A stretch of DNA of 64,000 nt from NCBI GenBank assembly GCA_016933255.1, contig JAFGBF010000010.1, forward strand, positions 41,004-105,003. The letters run 5' to 3'. The first letter of the stretch is position 1. The number at the start of each line of letters is the position of its first letter. The position numbers and the translations under genes were made by a program. This document shows, piece after piece, positions 1 to 9,094 of this stretch. This DNA is from Candidatus Krumholzibacteriota bacterium. Lineage in GTDB: Bacteria; Krumholzibacteriota; Krumholzibacteriia; Krumholzibacteriales; Krumholzibacteriaceae. The notes beneath the pieces were generated by a model that worked only from the letters and a program-made list of their open reading frames with translations, searched no databases and was not told where the DNA came from.

Positions 1-353
1 ACGCGCCTCTCGGGCTCTGGATAAACGACCTTTCGTCGCCTGACGTGTTGTTCGGGTTTGGTTTCAGCCTTCCCGTCATAGGGAGCGAGTTCCATCTGCT
101 TCCGATTTTGATGGGCGTGGCTATGGTAGTCCAGTCGAAGATGGGCGGCTCTCCTACGGGAGATGCCGGGCCGGCAGCCCAGACAAAGATGATGACGACG
201 ATGATGCCGGTGATTTTTACTTTTATATTTTACGGGATGCCTTCGGGGCTGGTACTTTACTGGCTGATCAACAATATTCTTTCGATCGTCCAGCAGTATT
301 ATGTCCATAAATCGATTGAGGCCGAATCGGTTGAAGGCGCAGAAACCGCATAG
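1..353 (+). CDS. yidC: Membrane protein insertase YidC, C-terminal part (5' end outside window)
   Basis: The reading frame is open from the left edge (codons from base 3) to TAG at 351-353, giving the last 116 residues. It begins with APLGLWINDLSSPD, typical of the YidC/Oxa1 core just before its fourth membrane segment. It ends with the hydrophobic run TFIFYGMPSGLVLYWLINNI and a short basic tail. YidC inserts and folds inner-membrane proteins alone or with SecYEG. The following genes (jag, mnmE, mnmG, rsmG, parAB) give the order commonly seen near bacterial replication origins, so rnpA, rpmH and dnaA may lie to the left, outside the window. Only the C-terminal third of the conserved domain is visible. 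Confidence 0.93.
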   Translation, partial: APLGLWINDLSSPDVLFGFGFSLPVIGSEFHLLPILMGVAMVVQSKMGGSPTGDAGPAAQTKMMTTMMPVIFTFIFYGMPSGLVLYWLINNILSIVQQYYVHKSIEAESVEGAETA

Positions 354-502
354 CAGAGGAGCGTAAAAAAGCTCCGGGGAAAATATTGACGACCAGGCCC
401 CGGCACCGCAATACCTGAGAAGCAGTGAGGCGGGAAGAAGATCTGTGATATCGAACGCAGACGCAGGAGGCTCTGGGACGGAAAATCGGAAGGAAACAGA
501 AA

Positions 503-1165
503 ATGGTGGAAGTAAGCGGAAAGACAGTAGAAAAAGCTTTGGCAAAAGCGCTGAAGGAGCTTGGTTCTGATGTCGAGGATGTAGATATCGAGATAATCGA
601 TCCCGGGCAGAAAGGGGTCCTGGGGATCTTTGGTTCGAAAGATGCCAGGATCAGGGTCTCCAAAAAGAACGGGTCGAAAGGGATAGAGGAAGTGGCTGAC
701 GAGGTCGCGGGGCTGATAATGAAGGGGTTGGCTGTAAATTACAGGATATTTTCCGACACCCTTGACGATTCGACATATATCAATATAGAGACCGCCGGAG
801 TCGACGGGCTGTTGATCGGAAGAAAAGGGGATACCCTGAGTTCTCTGCAGCACCTGATAGGCAGGATCGTATCGAGAAAGCTCGGCGGATATCAGAGGCT
901 TACCGTAGATGTGGGCGGATACCTGAAAAACAGGCGGGAAATACTGAATCAGAAAGCGATGAAGGCGGCGGAAAGAGCGAAAAAGACAAAAAGAGAAGTC
1001 GGGCTCGAGCCGATGAAAGCTTCGGAAAGACGGATAATCCATATGGCTCTCGCCGAGACAGAAGGGATCTCGACATATACGGTTGGAAACGGCGAGATGA
1101 GAAAAGTGTTTATATCAGCCGATACAAGCAGAGAAAGAAAATCGAACCGTTACAACAAAAGATAA
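503..1165 (+). CDS. jag: Jag/KhpB RNA-binding protein (Jag-N, KH, R3H domains)
   Basis: The protein has 220 residues. Residues 1-52 form a Jag-N domain ending in the typical GVLGIFGSKDARIRV. A KH domain at about 85-150 has the loop GRKG. An R3H domain at about 165-220 has the core ERRIIHMAL. The Jag/KhpB family binds RNA and, in Gram-positive bacteria, pairs with KhpA to influence cell elongation and division; that role is family knowledge and is not visible here. AAGGA lies 8 bases before the ATG. It sits 149 bp after yidC and 3 bp before mnmE, and is probably cotranscribed with both. Confidence 0.93.
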   Translation: MVEVSGKTVEKALAKALKELGSDVEDVDIEIIDPGQKGVLGIFGSKDARIRVSKKNGSKGIEEVADEVAGLIMKGLAVNYRIFSDTLDDSTYINIETAGVDGLLIGRKGDTLSSLQHLIGRIVSRKLGGYQRLTVDVGGYLKNRREILNQKAMKAAERAKKTKREVGLEPMKASERRIIHMALAETEGISTYTVGNGEMRKVFISADTSRERKSNRYNKR

Positions 1166-1168
1166 AAA

Positions 1169-2536
1169 ATGGATGGAACGACTGTTGTAGCCTTGAGCAC
1201 GCCTCCCGGAGAATCGGCGATTGCGGTAGTCAGGATGTCGGGGACCGGGGCGGTCGATATTCTTGACAGGATGGCCGGTGCGTCCGGTCCGTGGGAATCT
1301 CACAAAGTATACAGGAAGATCCTTAAAAAAGCTGATGGCGGGCCTATAGACGAAGTCCTCGTCACTGTCATGTCTGCGCCTGATTCATATACAGGCGAGG
1401 ATGTCGTCGAGATATCCTGCCATGGCAGCGTCCATATATATTCTTCGATCATAGAAGAAGCGTTATATCTCGGTGCGCATCCTGCCGGTCCGGGAGAATT
1501 CACCAAAAGAGCCTATCTCAAAGGAAAGATCGATCTTACGCAGGCAGAGGCGATAGCCGATCTCATCTCTGCCGAAACGCAGCTTCAGGCCCGGGTAGCG
1601 CTCGAACAGCTCGAAGGGTCGCTATCGAAGAAGATCGGAAAGATTGAAAAAAGACTTCTCGAAGAGCTCGCGCTTCTTGAGCTTTCGATAGATTTCTCGG
1701 AAGAGGATATAGAACTCTGCAGCAGGGACACTCTTCGAAAGAGGTCGGAAGAAATAACAGAAGAATTAAAACAGATGATCGATTCGGAGATAACCGGGAA
1801 GAAACTCAGAAACGGTATCAGGGTCACCGTGCTTGGTCCGAGAAATGCCGGAAAAAGCAGCATATACAATGCGCTTCTGGGAGAAGAAAGAGCTATAGTC
1901 TCCGCGGTGCCCGGAACGACGAGAGACCTGCTTAGAGAGAGGATACACATAGGAGGGTTCACATATTATCTCGAGGATACCGCGGGGATAGGGCAGACAG
2001 AGTGCGAGATAGAGACGAAAGGGATCTCGATCGGGAGAAAAGCAGCCGAGGGGGCCGATCTGATACTCTTTGTCATCGACGGAAGCGCCGGATGGGATGA
2101 TGAGTCGCGGAAGGAATTCGAGAAGATCGCCGGCAAAAACCATATCCTGGTCTTGAACAAGAAAGACCTCGGAGCAGATATTTCCTGTGAAAAGTACCGG
2201 CCGAAAACTCTTTCCGGCTCAGCTGCAGAAGTATCGGCAAAGACCGGAGAAGGGATCCAGTCTCTCCGAAAGATGATCTATAAGAAGACCGTAAGGGATG
2301 ATGCGGCCGAGATAGTAAAGGAAAGAGGCGCTGTCAGCTCAAGGCACGCCGCAGCGCTGAGGGAGGCTGTGGATGCCGTTAAAGGCGTCATTGCAGAGCT
2401 TGAAGGGGCCGGAGCGGTGGAGATCATGAGCCTGGAGATCAGGGAGGCGATCGAAGCCCTCGGAAAAGTGACCGGCAGGTCAGTGGCGGGCGAGCTTCTT
2501 GACCTGATCTTCAGCAGGTTCTGCATTGGAAAATAA
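1169..2536 (+). CDS. mnmE: tRNA modification GTPase MnmE (TrmE)
   Basis: The 455 residues are full length for the family. The N-terminal tetrahydrofolate-binding domain (about 1-118) is followed by a helical domain split by a G domain. G1 is GPRNAGKSS near residue 222 (usually GRPNAGKSS), followed by VPGTTRD, DTAG near 269 and NKKD near 330. The C-terminus is FCIGK, with the conserved catalytic cysteine. MnmE and MnmG together install the (carboxymethyl)aminomethyl group at C5 of wobble uridine in certain tRNAs. The gene starts 3 bp after jag and is followed 36 bp later by its partner mnmG. No strong ribosome-binding site is visible, which suggests coupling to jag translation. Confidence 0.97.
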   Translation: MDGTTVVALSTPPGESAIAVVRMSGTGAVDILDRMAGASGPWESHKVYRKILKKADGGPIDEVLVTVMSAPDSYTGEDVVEISCHGSVHIYSSIIEEALYLGAHPAGPGEFTKRAYLKGKIDLTQAEAIADLISAETQLQARVALEQLEGSLSKKIGKIEKRLLEELALLELSIDFSEEDIELCSRDTLRKRSEEITEELKQMIDSEITGKKLRNGIRVTVLGPRNAGKSSIYNALLGEERAIVSAVPGTTRDLLRERIHIGGFTYYLEDTAGIGQTECEIETKGISIGRKAAEGADLILFVIDGSAGWDDESRKEFEKIAGKNHILVLNKKDLGADISCEKYRPKTLSGSAAEVSAKTGEGIQSLRKMIYKKTVRDDAAEIVKERGAVSSRHAAALREAVDAVKGVIAELEGAGAVEIMSLEIREAIEALGKVTGRSVAGELLDLIFSRFCIGK

Positions 2537-2572
2537 TCTCTTAACAAAGAAACAGTTACAGGTATAACAATA

Positions 2573-4486
2573 ATGATTATTAATAACCCTGGCGGAAAAT
2601 CATATGACTTGATCGTCGTCGGAGGGGGGCATGCCGGGTGCGAAGCAGCGCTTGCCTCGGCGAGGATGGGAAACAGCACCCTGCTTGCCACGATAAATAT
2701 CAGGGATATTGCGAGGATGCCCTGTAACCCGGCGATAGGAGGGCTCGCAAAAGGCCAGCTTGTCAGGGAGATAGATGCTCTCGGGGGAGAGATGGGGCTT
2801 TGCATAGATGCCGCCGGGATACAGTTCAAGATGCTGAACCGGGCGAAAGGTCCCGCGGTCTGGTCTCCGAGGGCGCAGGCAGACAAGGCGGTTTATCACG
2901 AAAAGATGCTTGAAGCCCTCAGCTCTGAAGAAGGCCTTGATATTTTCGAGGGCGAGGTAGAGGGGATCGCTGTCGAAGAGGGCAGAGTCACAGGCGTCAC
3001 TATCTCGGGAGAAAGGATCAGGGGGAAAAAAGCAGTGTTGGCCCTGGGCACCTTTCCTAACGGGCTGATGCATATAGGGGAGAGGAAGATCCCCGGAGGG
3101 AGGGAAGGAGAGCCTCCCTCCTGTCTTCTTTCTGATGATCTTGCGGCCAACGGGATCGAAAGGGCGAGACTGAAGACCGGAACTCCGGCCAGGCTGAAAA
3201 GATCGAGCATTGATTTTTCACGGTGCCAGGAGCAGCCGGGGGATATTTCTCCAGTCCCTTTTTCTTTCAGGACGAAGAAGCTGAATCTCGACCAGATCTC
3301 CTGCTACATAACCTATACCAATGTGGAAACGCACGATATCATCAGGAAGAACATCGACAGGGCCCCTCTCTTTTCTGGTCAGATAATGGGGACCGGGCCG
3401 AGGTACTGCCCTTCGATAGAGGATAAGGTGATAAGGTTCTCCGGCAGGGACAGGCATCAGATATTCCTTGAGCCTGAAGGGCGCGGTTCGGAAGAGATAT
3501 ATATAAACGGCCTTTCGACGAGCCTTCCCGTCGATATACAGGAAAAGATGATAAGGACAGTAGCGGGCCTGGAAGATTCGGAAATAGTAAGGTATGGATA
3601 TGCGATCGAATACGATTTTTTCCCCCCGCACCAGATCCATGCATCCCTTGAATCAAGAAAGATCGAAGGATTGTATTTCGCGGGCCAGGTAAACGGGACT
3701 TCAGGGTATGAAGAAGCCGCGGCGCAGGGGATAGTGGCGGGGATCAACGCCTCGCTTTCTCTCAGGGGAGAACCTCCTTTTCTTCCAGGGCGGCACCAGG
3801 CTTATGCCGGCGTTATGGTCGACGACCTTATAACAAAAGAAATAGACGAACCTTACAGGATGTTCACTTCCAGGGCAGAACACAGGCTGCTGCTCAGGCA
3901 GGACAATGCCGACGAAAGGCTTTTCCGCTACGCAGTGAGGTATGGTCTGCTCGAAAAGGGGTTATGGTCGGAGATGATCTCCAGAAAAAAACGCGTGATG
4001 AAAGCAAAAAGACGGCTGCACAGGGAGGTCATTCCCGCAGAGAGGATAAACAGCCTTCTTGAAAACGAAGGCGCTCCTCCTGCGACTGAAGCAAGAAAAG
4101 CTATCCAGATCGCCCGGCGGCCGGAGATAGGGGTCGAAAAGCTCGAAGCTATACTTGATGGAGGAGGCCTCGGCCTGGGAGAAAGGGAGCTCGATATGCT
4201 CGGCATAGAGATCAAATATGACGGGTATATAGCACGACAGAAAAAAATGGCCCATAAGCTGTTGAAAATGGATAAGATGACGATACCGGACGGGTTTTCT
4301 TTTGAAATAGAGGCGCTAAGCCGCGAAGCCAGAGAAAAACTCGGCAGGTTCAGGCCGGAAACGCTTGGCCAGGCCTCAAGGATATCGGGGGTCAGAAATT
4401 CCGACCTCTCGATCCTCATGATCTTTATCGAGAAACTAAAGAAAGAATCAAAAAATTCCGGCCGGAGGGGAATGAATTTCCGATGA
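2573..4486 (+). CDS. mnmG: tRNA uridine-5-carboxymethylaminomethyl modification enzyme MnmG (GidA)
   Basis: The 637 residues match the long GidA form. The FAD-binding Rossmann motif GGGHAGCEAALASARMG starts near residue 17. Family blocks MLNRAKGPAVWSPRAQADK (about 86) and KTGTPARL (about 203) are present. The C-terminal MnmE-interacting helical domain contains the block ASRISGVRNSDLS. MnmG is the FAD-dependent partner of MnmE in wobble-uridine modification. Its ATG is not preceded by a clear Shine-Dalgarno sequence. The stop overlaps the rsmG start by 4 bp (ATGA), so the two are translationally coupled. Confidence 0.97.
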   Translation: MIINNPGGKSYDLIVVGGGHAGCEAALASARMGNSTLLATINIRDIARMPCNPAIGGLAKGQLVREIDALGGEMGLCIDAAGIQFKMLNRAKGPAVWSPRAQADKAVYHEKMLEALSSEEGLDIFEGEVEGIAVEEGRVTGVTISGERIRGKKAVLALGTFPNGLMHIGERKIPGGREGEPPSCLLSDDLAANGIERARLKTGTPARLKRSSIDFSRCQEQPGDISPVPFSFRTKKLNLDQISCYITYTNVETHDIIRKNIDRAPLFSGQIMGTGPRYCPSIEDKVIRFSGRDRHQIFLEPEGRGSEEIYINGLSTSLPVDIQEKMIRTVAGLEDSEIVRYGYAIEYDFFPPHQIHASLESRKIEGLYFAGQVNGTSGYEEAAAQGIVAGINASLSLRGEPPFLPGRHQAYAGVMVDDLITKEIDEPYRMFTSRAEHRLLLRQDNADERLFRYAVRYGLLEKGLWSEMISRKKRVMKAKRRLHREVIPAERINSLLENEGAPPATEARKAIQIARRPEIGVEKLEAILDGGGLGLGERELDMLGIEIKYDGYIARQKKMAHKLLKMDKMTIPDGFSFEIEALSREAREKLGRFRPETLGQASRISGVRNSDLSILMIFIEKLKKESKNSGRRGMNFR

Positions 4487-5187
4487 AAGACCCTGACGAG
4501 ATATTAAGCAGGATACTGGCTCTCGCGGAGACGCTCTTCCCGAAGATGCGGGATGAGAGAGCCCGCGCGAAGCTGAAAGGTTTTGTTTCGGAACAGATCG
4601 AGTGGGGTTCGAAGATGCATATTGTCGCAAAGGGAAGCTTTGTCGATTCTCTGGAGAGGCAGGTGTCCGATTCCCTTCATATCCTGAGCTTTGCCGCAAG
4701 GCAGGGAGCCCTTGCAGAAGGGACCGACCCCGAAAAAAGGAACGTCAGGACGGCGGATATCGGAAGCGGCTATGGATTCCCCGGAATCGTATGGAAAATA
4801 ATCTGCCCGGAGATCGATATTACACTATTCGAGAGAAAAGAAAAGGCAGCTCTTCTCCTGGAAAGAATGATCCGGAAGCTCGATCTTTCCGGGATAAGGG
4901 TCAAAGGAGAGGCGAAGGCCGGGACAGGCGGGGAACCGTTCGGCCTGGTAGTCTCCAAGGCCGCCGGCAGGCTTTCCTCTCTCCTTCCGCTTGCCGAGGG
5001 GCTTCTGACTCCTTCAGGGAGTTATGTTACGATAAAGGGGGCCGACTGGGAATGGGAGCTGGGCGACTATTCCGGCACGATGAGGGCTGCCGCTTCAGAA
5101 CCTCTTGAGGAGAACAGGGGAACGCTCCTCCTTTTTCGAAGAGAGGAAGCGGAGGGGCGCCGGGCAGTTTCACGTGAAACCGTTTAG
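4483..5187 (+). CDS. rsmG: 16S rRNA (guanine-N7) methyltransferase RsmG (GidB)
   Basis: The 234 residues include the SAM-binding motif ADIGSGYGFPGI near residue 90 and the acidic motif FERKEKAALL after it, both typical of RsmG. RsmG methylates N7 of G527 (E. coli numbering) in 16S rRNA. It overlaps mnmG by 4 bp. The last seven codons (AVSRETV) are encoded by sequence that is also a parS site (5166-5181), so this 3' end is constrained both as protein and as a ParB-binding site. Confidence 0.95.
   Translation: MKDPDEILSRILALAETLFPKMRDERARAKLKGFVSEQIEWGSKMHIVAKGSFVDSLERQVSDSLHILSFAARQGALAEGTDPEKRNVRTADIGSGYGFPGIVWKIICPEIDITLFERKEKAALLLERMIRKLDLSGIRVKGEAKAGTGGEPFGLVVSKAAGRLSSLLPLAEGLLTPSGSYVTIKGADWEWELGDYSGTMRAAASEPLEENRGTLLLFRREEAEGRRAVSRETV
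5166..5181. promoter_or_regulatory. parS: parS centromere-like site 1, inside the 3' end of rsmG
   Basis: The 16-mer AGTTTCACGTGAAACC matches the classical parS consensus TGTTTCACGTGAAACA at 14 positions; only the two outer bases differ. The invariant core GTTTCACGTGAAAC is complete. It is the loading site for ParB, whose gene starts 2.2 kb downstream. Confidence 0.92.
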
Positions 5188-5254
5188 CGGGCCTGAAAAA
5201 GGGCAGATCAGCGCAGAAATCAGGTTTTTCTTCCGGGCCCGGGACGTCGCTACT

Positions 5255-5280
5255 ATAGATGTTTCACGTGAAACATCTAT
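5255..5280. promoter_or_regulatory. parS: parS site 2, perfect 26-bp palindrome
   Basis: Bases 5260-5275 are the exact parS consensus TGTTTCACGTGAAACA. The dyad extends five bases further on each side (ATAGA on the left and TCTAT on the right), so 5255-5280 is a perfect inverted repeat. It lies in the intergenic region after rsmG, 94 bp from site 1 and 31 bp before the -35 box of the next gene. Confidence 0.96.
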
Positions 5281-5310
5281 TTGCCGCAACCGGCAGCGAA
5301 AAGATTTAAA

Positions 5311-5339
5311 TTGATTTATCAAAGAGCTAAAATTATACT
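5311..5339 (+). promoter_or_regulatory. Sigma-70-type promoter for the beta-helix lipoprotein gene and possibly parAB
   Basis: A TTGATT -35 box (5311-5316) and a TATACT -10 box (5334-5339) are separated by 17 bp. Transcription would start near 5346, about 30 bases before the ATG at 5375. ParB spreading from parS2, about 35 bp upstream, could affect it; that is inference. Confidence 0.6.
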
Positions 5340-5374
5340 TACCCGTACCCCATCTGGTAGACAGGGAGAAGAGA

Positions 5375-6598
5375 ATGCGGGCTAACTCCAATTTTTCAAG
5401 TGTGTTATCAGTTTTGTTGCCGGCGGTGCTTATATTCACCGGCTGCGACAAGTCCCTGGGGTTCCATAATAAAGCGCCGGTGATCTCGTCTATTTCGAAA
5501 AGCGCTTGCTACGTAGGCACAAACGGGGTTTTGGATCTGGTATGCGACGCTCAGGACCCCGATGAAGATCCGATTTTGGTTCGGTGGTCGGCATCGGGGG
5601 GAGAATTTATCCCGGCAGCTGCGGAAGGGGAGATGGTTTCCTGGAGACCTCCCCCGCAGCCGGGGACGTATACCGTGACAGCGACAGTCTCGGATGATAT
5701 CGATGAAAGCTCGATGAGTATCGAAATAGATGTGGGGAAAGAGCTGACGGTCGAGATCGGAAATACAGTCCTCGCGAACGACGTTTTGTTCTATGTTATA
5801 AGCGCTTCCGGGCTCGTACCGGTCCTGGAAGGCGCCACCCTGACTATAGAAGCAGGTGTAACGGTAGTGGTAAACCAGCGCGGCGGAGGGCTGAGCGTCC
5901 GCGGCGAGTTGGAAATAAACGGAAGATCCGAGGATCCTGTCTATTTCAAGCCGAATGTATGCCCTGGAGAGAACGGGGTCTGGGAAGGGCTCGTCTTTAC
6001 GGGGGAGAATGCATCAGGCAGCATGACGAATGTCAATATCTCGATGGCTGTTGGAGCAGTCAGCGTTTCCGGCGGCGCGGTGGTATCGGTCGACTCCTGC
6101 TTTATTCATGATGGTGCGGGAATAGGTATAACTGCCGAAAATTCTACCATTTCGATATACGAATGCAGGGTGTCAGACAACAGCGGCGGGATCCACGTCG
6201 TCGACTCTGATGCAGATATAATCGATTGTCAAATAAGGGATAATGGCGCATATGGGATATGGCTGGAGGAAAATGAATCAGAGACAAAAGAGGCCCGTGA
6301 CGTAACGGTCGAAGGGTGTGATATCGCCACGAATTATAATGACGGGATCATTATCTCCTGGCGGGGGCTTCCTGTTATCAATTATAATTCGATCCTGCAT
6401 AACGGGACATTTTCAGGGGGATATGATCTGAGGCTGTACCAGTATTTCAATACAGCGGGGGTAGATGCGAGGTACAACTACTGGGGAGTCATAACAGAAG
6501 ATGAGATCCGGGAGGTCATTTTCGACGGATCGAACTACCTTCCTCCGGCCCCTTCGATATATGTGGATTTTTCTGGCTACCTTGATAGCCAGCCGTAA
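5375..6598 (+). CDS. Lipoprotein with PKD/Ig-like domain and right-handed beta-helix
   Basis: The 407-residue protein begins with a lipoprotein signal peptide ending LIFTGC, so Cys25 is the probable lipidated residue. Residues about 33-125 resemble a PKD/Ig-like domain ([15 protein letters not shown], ending [12 protein letters not shown]). From about 150 to 395 short strand-turn repeats resemble pectate-lyase/NosD-type parallel beta-helix coils, for example [19 protein letters not shown] and [17 protein letters not shown]. No catalytic residues can be named; such proteins often bind or cleave polysaccharide. The start has a good GGGAGAAGAG ribosome-binding site. It lies between the parS sites and parA, and ends 29 bp before parA, so it probably shares the parAB transcript. 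The position is unusual for an envelope protein. Confidence 0.8.
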   Translation: MRANSNFSSVLSVLLPAVLIFTGCDKSLGFHNKAPVISSISKSACYVGTNGVLDLVCDAQDPDEDPILVRWSASGGEFIPAAAEGEMVSWRPPPQPGTYTVTATVSDDIDESSMSIEIDVGKELTVEIGNTVLANDVLFYVISASGLVPVLEGATLTIEAGVTVVVNQRGGGLSVRGELEINGRSEDPVYFKPNVCPGENGVWEGLVFTGENASGSMTNVNISMAVGAVSVSGGAVVSVDSCFIHDGAGIGITAENSTISIYECRVSDNSGGIHVVDSDADIIDCQIRDNGAYGIWLEENESETKEARDVTVEGCDIATNYNDGIIISWRGLPVINYNSILHNGTFSGGYDLRLYQYFNTAGVDARYNYWGVITEDEIREVIFDGSNYLPPAPSIYVDFSGYLDSQP

Positions 6599-6627
6599 CT
6601 GCAACTGATAGAGGGTTAGGGATAATA

Positions 6628-7428
6628 ATGGGCAAGATCATAGCGGTAGCCAACCAAAAAGGCGGTGTCGGGAAAACGACCACTTCGGTGAATCTCGGGG
6701 CGAGCCTTGGGGCTGTCGAAGAAAAAGTCCTTCTCGTTGATGTCGATCCCCAGGCAAATGCCAGCAGCGGGCTCGGAGTGAGGGTAAAAGACGGCGAACC
6801 GACTATATATGAAGTGCTTATAGGCGAGGTCAAGGCCGAGGATATCATAGTAAAGACGGGACTTCTCGATCTCGTTCCCTCGCATCCCAGGCTGAACGGC
6901 GCGGAGATCGAACTTGTCTCGCAGATAGCAAGGGAAAAGAAGCTGAAATCCGCCCTGGCGCCTCTCGTGGATAAGTATGATTACATCATAATAGACTGCC
7001 CGCCGAGCCTTGGGCTCCTGACGCTGAACACGCTTACCGCGGCTGATTCGGTGTTGATCCCGATACAGTGCGAATATTACGCACTGGAAGGGCTCAGCCA
7101 GCTTCTCAGCACTATCAGGATGGTGCAGAAACACCTTAATCCCGACCTTGGTATCGAAGGTGTCCTTCTGACGATGTTCGACAAAAGACTCAGATTATCA
7201 AGCCAGGTAGCAGAAGAAGCGATCTCGTACTTCGGAGACAAGGTATACGACAGCATCATCCCGCGAAATGTCAGGCTCAGCGAATCCCCGAGTTTCGGAA
7301 AACCGGTCATCCTCTATGATGTTCAGAGTACCGGAGCAAAGAGCTATCTGAAGCTCGCAAAAGAGTTCATCGAAAAGCAGAATCGGCCGGACCCGGAAAT
7401 GGATAAAAGAAGGGTAGGGGCTCGATGA
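6628..7428 (+). CDS. parA: Chromosome partitioning ATPase ParA (Soj)
   Basis: The 266-residue protein has the deviant Walker A motif KGGVGKTT near residue 11, switch motif DVDPQAN near 39 and Walker [11 protein letters not shown] near 115. The C-terminal part has the family block [16 protein letters not shown]. ParA forms a nucleoid-bound ATP dimer whose release by ParB drives segregation of parS-containing origin regions. AGAGGG precedes the ATG. It overlaps parB by 4 bp (ATGA). Two parS sites lie 1.4 kb upstream. Confidence 0.97.
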   Translation: MGKIIAVANQKGGVGKTTTSVNLGASLGAVEEKVLLVDVDPQANASSGLGVRVKDGEPTIYEVLIGEVKAEDIIVKTGLLDLVPSHPRLNGAEIELVSQIAREKKLKSALAPLVDKYDYIIIDCPPSLGLLTLNTLTAADSVLIPIQCEYYALEGLSQLLSTIRMVQKHLNPDLGIEGVLLTMFDKRLRLSSQVAEEAISYFGDKVYDSIIPRNVRLSESPSFGKPVILYDVQSTGAKSYLKLAKEFIEKQNRPDPEMDKRRVGAR

Positions 7429-8282
7429 GGAGAACCGTGCTTGGAAGAGGGCTGGAAGCGCTTATTTCACAAGACCTTAAAGAAAGCGTATCAGAGACCG
7501 AAAGGGTAATGGAGCTGGAAATAAACAGCATTGAACCGAACCCATTTCAGCCCAGGACCCATTTTGACGAGAGTCAGCTTCAGGAGCTTGCCGAATCTAT
7601 AAGAAAAAACGGGGTGATCCAGCCGGTTGTCGTAAGAAGGGTAGAGGGCCGGTACCAGCTGATCATGGGCGAAAGAAGGCTCAGGGGTTCAAAGCTGGCG
7701 GGAAAAACGACGATCCCGGCGATAGTGAGGACCGTCAACGACAATCAGTCCCTGAGTTTCGCCTTGATGGAGAATCTGCAAAGGGAGGATCTGAACCCTG
7801 TCGAAGAGGGGAAGGGATACAAGGCCCTGAAAGATGAATTCGGATTTTCTATCAAAGAGATATCACAGTATCTGGGAAAAGACAGGACGACCGTCTCAAA
7901 TACGATAAGACTCCTCGCCCTGCCCGAAGAAGTGCTTCGCCTGATCGAAAGCGGAAAGCTTAAGGCCGGCCACGCAAGAGCCCTTCTCTCCATAGAGGGG
8001 GATGATAAACGGATTGAAATGGCTCTTAAAGTCGTGGAAGATAATATTTCGGTCAGAGAAGTAGAACGGTCGGTGGCCCCTCGCAGGAAGAAAAAAAGAA
8101 GAAGGACAGGCAGAAAGACAGACCCGCTTATAGCGGCCCTTGAAGAGAGGGCTGAGCGGCATCTGGGGACGAGGGTAAGGATAACTCCCGGGAAAAAGGG
8201 CGGGACTATCACGATCGATTATTATTCTGACGACGATCTTGAGGCTATCCTTAAAATGATCGGGGTCAGCACAGAAATTTAG
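7425..8282 (+). CDS. parB: Chromosome partitioning protein ParB (Spo0J), CTPase and parS-binding protein
   Basis: The 285-residue protein has an N-terminal ParB/CTP-binding domain: [14 protein letters not shown] near residue 30, box [16 protein letters not shown], and the CTP/phosphate motif [12 protein letters not shown] near 84. The helix-turn-helix parS reader follows at about 140-190 ([19 protein letters not shown]). A basic linker ([12 protein letters not shown]) precedes a C-terminal dimerisation segment. ParB loads at parS and spreads as a clamp. It overlaps parA by 4 bp. It is followed by the M23 peptidase and bactofilin genes, a neighbourhood also known in other bacteria where bactofilins act with ParAB at the poles. 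Confidence 0.96.
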   Translation: MRRTVLGRGLEALISQDLKESVSETERVMELEINSIEPNPFQPRTHFDESQLQELAESIRKNGVIQPVVVRRVEGRYQLIMGERRLRGSKLAGKTTIPAIVRTVNDNQSLSFALMENLQREDLNPVEEGKGYKALKDEFGFSIKEISQYLGKDRTTVSNTIRLLALPEEVLRLIESGKLKAGHARALLSIEGDDKRIEMALKVVEDNISVREVERSVAPRRKKKRRRTGRKTDPLIAALEERAERHLGTRVRITPGKKGGTITIDYYSDDDLEAILKMIGVSTEI

Positions 8283-8312
8283 ATAAAAACGAAAGACCTG
8301 GCAGAAGATACA

Positions 8313-9092
8313 ATGGAAAAAGAGACTTTTTCGGTTATTATTGTTCCTCACGATCTGAAAAAGACGAGGACCTACAAGATCCCGTACAAGGCCTTTTATC
8401 TTTTCATGGCGATTCTTGGTGCGGGGCTGGTCACGGTGACAGTCTTTGTCTTTACCTACGGCAAACTGCTCATAAAAACGAGGGAGACTGTCAACCTTGA
8501 AAAACAGGTCGTAGAGCTTACCGAAAAGAACAGACAGATCGACGATCTGCGCAGAAACCTTTCCGAGATACATGCGATGGATATGAAGGTCCGGAAACTG
8601 CTCGGACTCGATATTGCGGCAGAGGACAGTGTTGCCGCAAAGCGCCTTGTAGCCGATGAAGAGGAGCTCGACAACGGGACGGAAAGCGAAAAGTCACGGA
8701 TGATGAGCTCGATCCCCAGTTTTTGGCCGGTAAGAGGCTATATTACAAAGGGATTCAATGTTGCCGGAGGAGAAGGCGACAAGGAGTATCATCCGGGGAT
8801 AGATATCGGAGTCGAGAAAGGGATCCCTGTCAGGGCCTCAGCGGCAGGGTATGTAGTCGAGGCGGCCTGGGACAACATATATGGATATTTTGTGAAGATC
8901 GATCACGGATATGGAATAAAAACACTTTACGGACATAATGAAAGACTGGTAGTAATAATGGGGGACAGGGTAGGGAGAGGGCAGACGATCGCTTACTCGG
9001 GGAACACGGGGAGAAGTACCGCGCCGCACCTGCACTTTGAGGTGACGCAGAACAATCTTCACGTTGATCCCCTGAAATATCTTTTGCAGTAA
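8313..9092 (+). CDS. M23-family metalloendopeptidase, membrane anchored
   Basis: The 259 residues comprise a short cytoplasmic N-terminus, one membrane segment at about 28-50 (FYLFMAILGAGLVTVTVFVF), a coiled coil at about 58-88 and a C-terminal LytM/M23 domain. All zinc and catalytic positions are present: HPGID near residue 160, YGHN near 209 and HLHF near 239. It is therefore expected to be an active DD-endopeptidase cutting peptidoglycan crosslinks in the periplasm. It lies 2 bp before a bactofilin gene. M23-bactofilin pairs are a recurring cell-shape module, which suggests that the bactofilin positions this hydrolase. Confidence 0.92.
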   Translation: MEKETFSVIIVPHDLKKTRTYKIPYKAFYLFMAILGAGLVTVTVFVFTYGKLLIKTRETVNLEKQVVELTEKNRQIDDLRRNLSEIHAMDMKVRKLLGLDIAAEDSVAAKRLVADEEELDNGTESEKSRMMSSIPSFWPVRGYITKGFNVAGGEGDKEYHPGIDIGVEKGIPVRASAAGYVVEAAWDNIYGYFVKIDHGYGIKTLYGHNERLVVIMGDRVGRGQTIAYSGNTGRSTAPHLHFEVTQNNLHVDPLKYLLQ

Positions 9093-9094
9093 GG

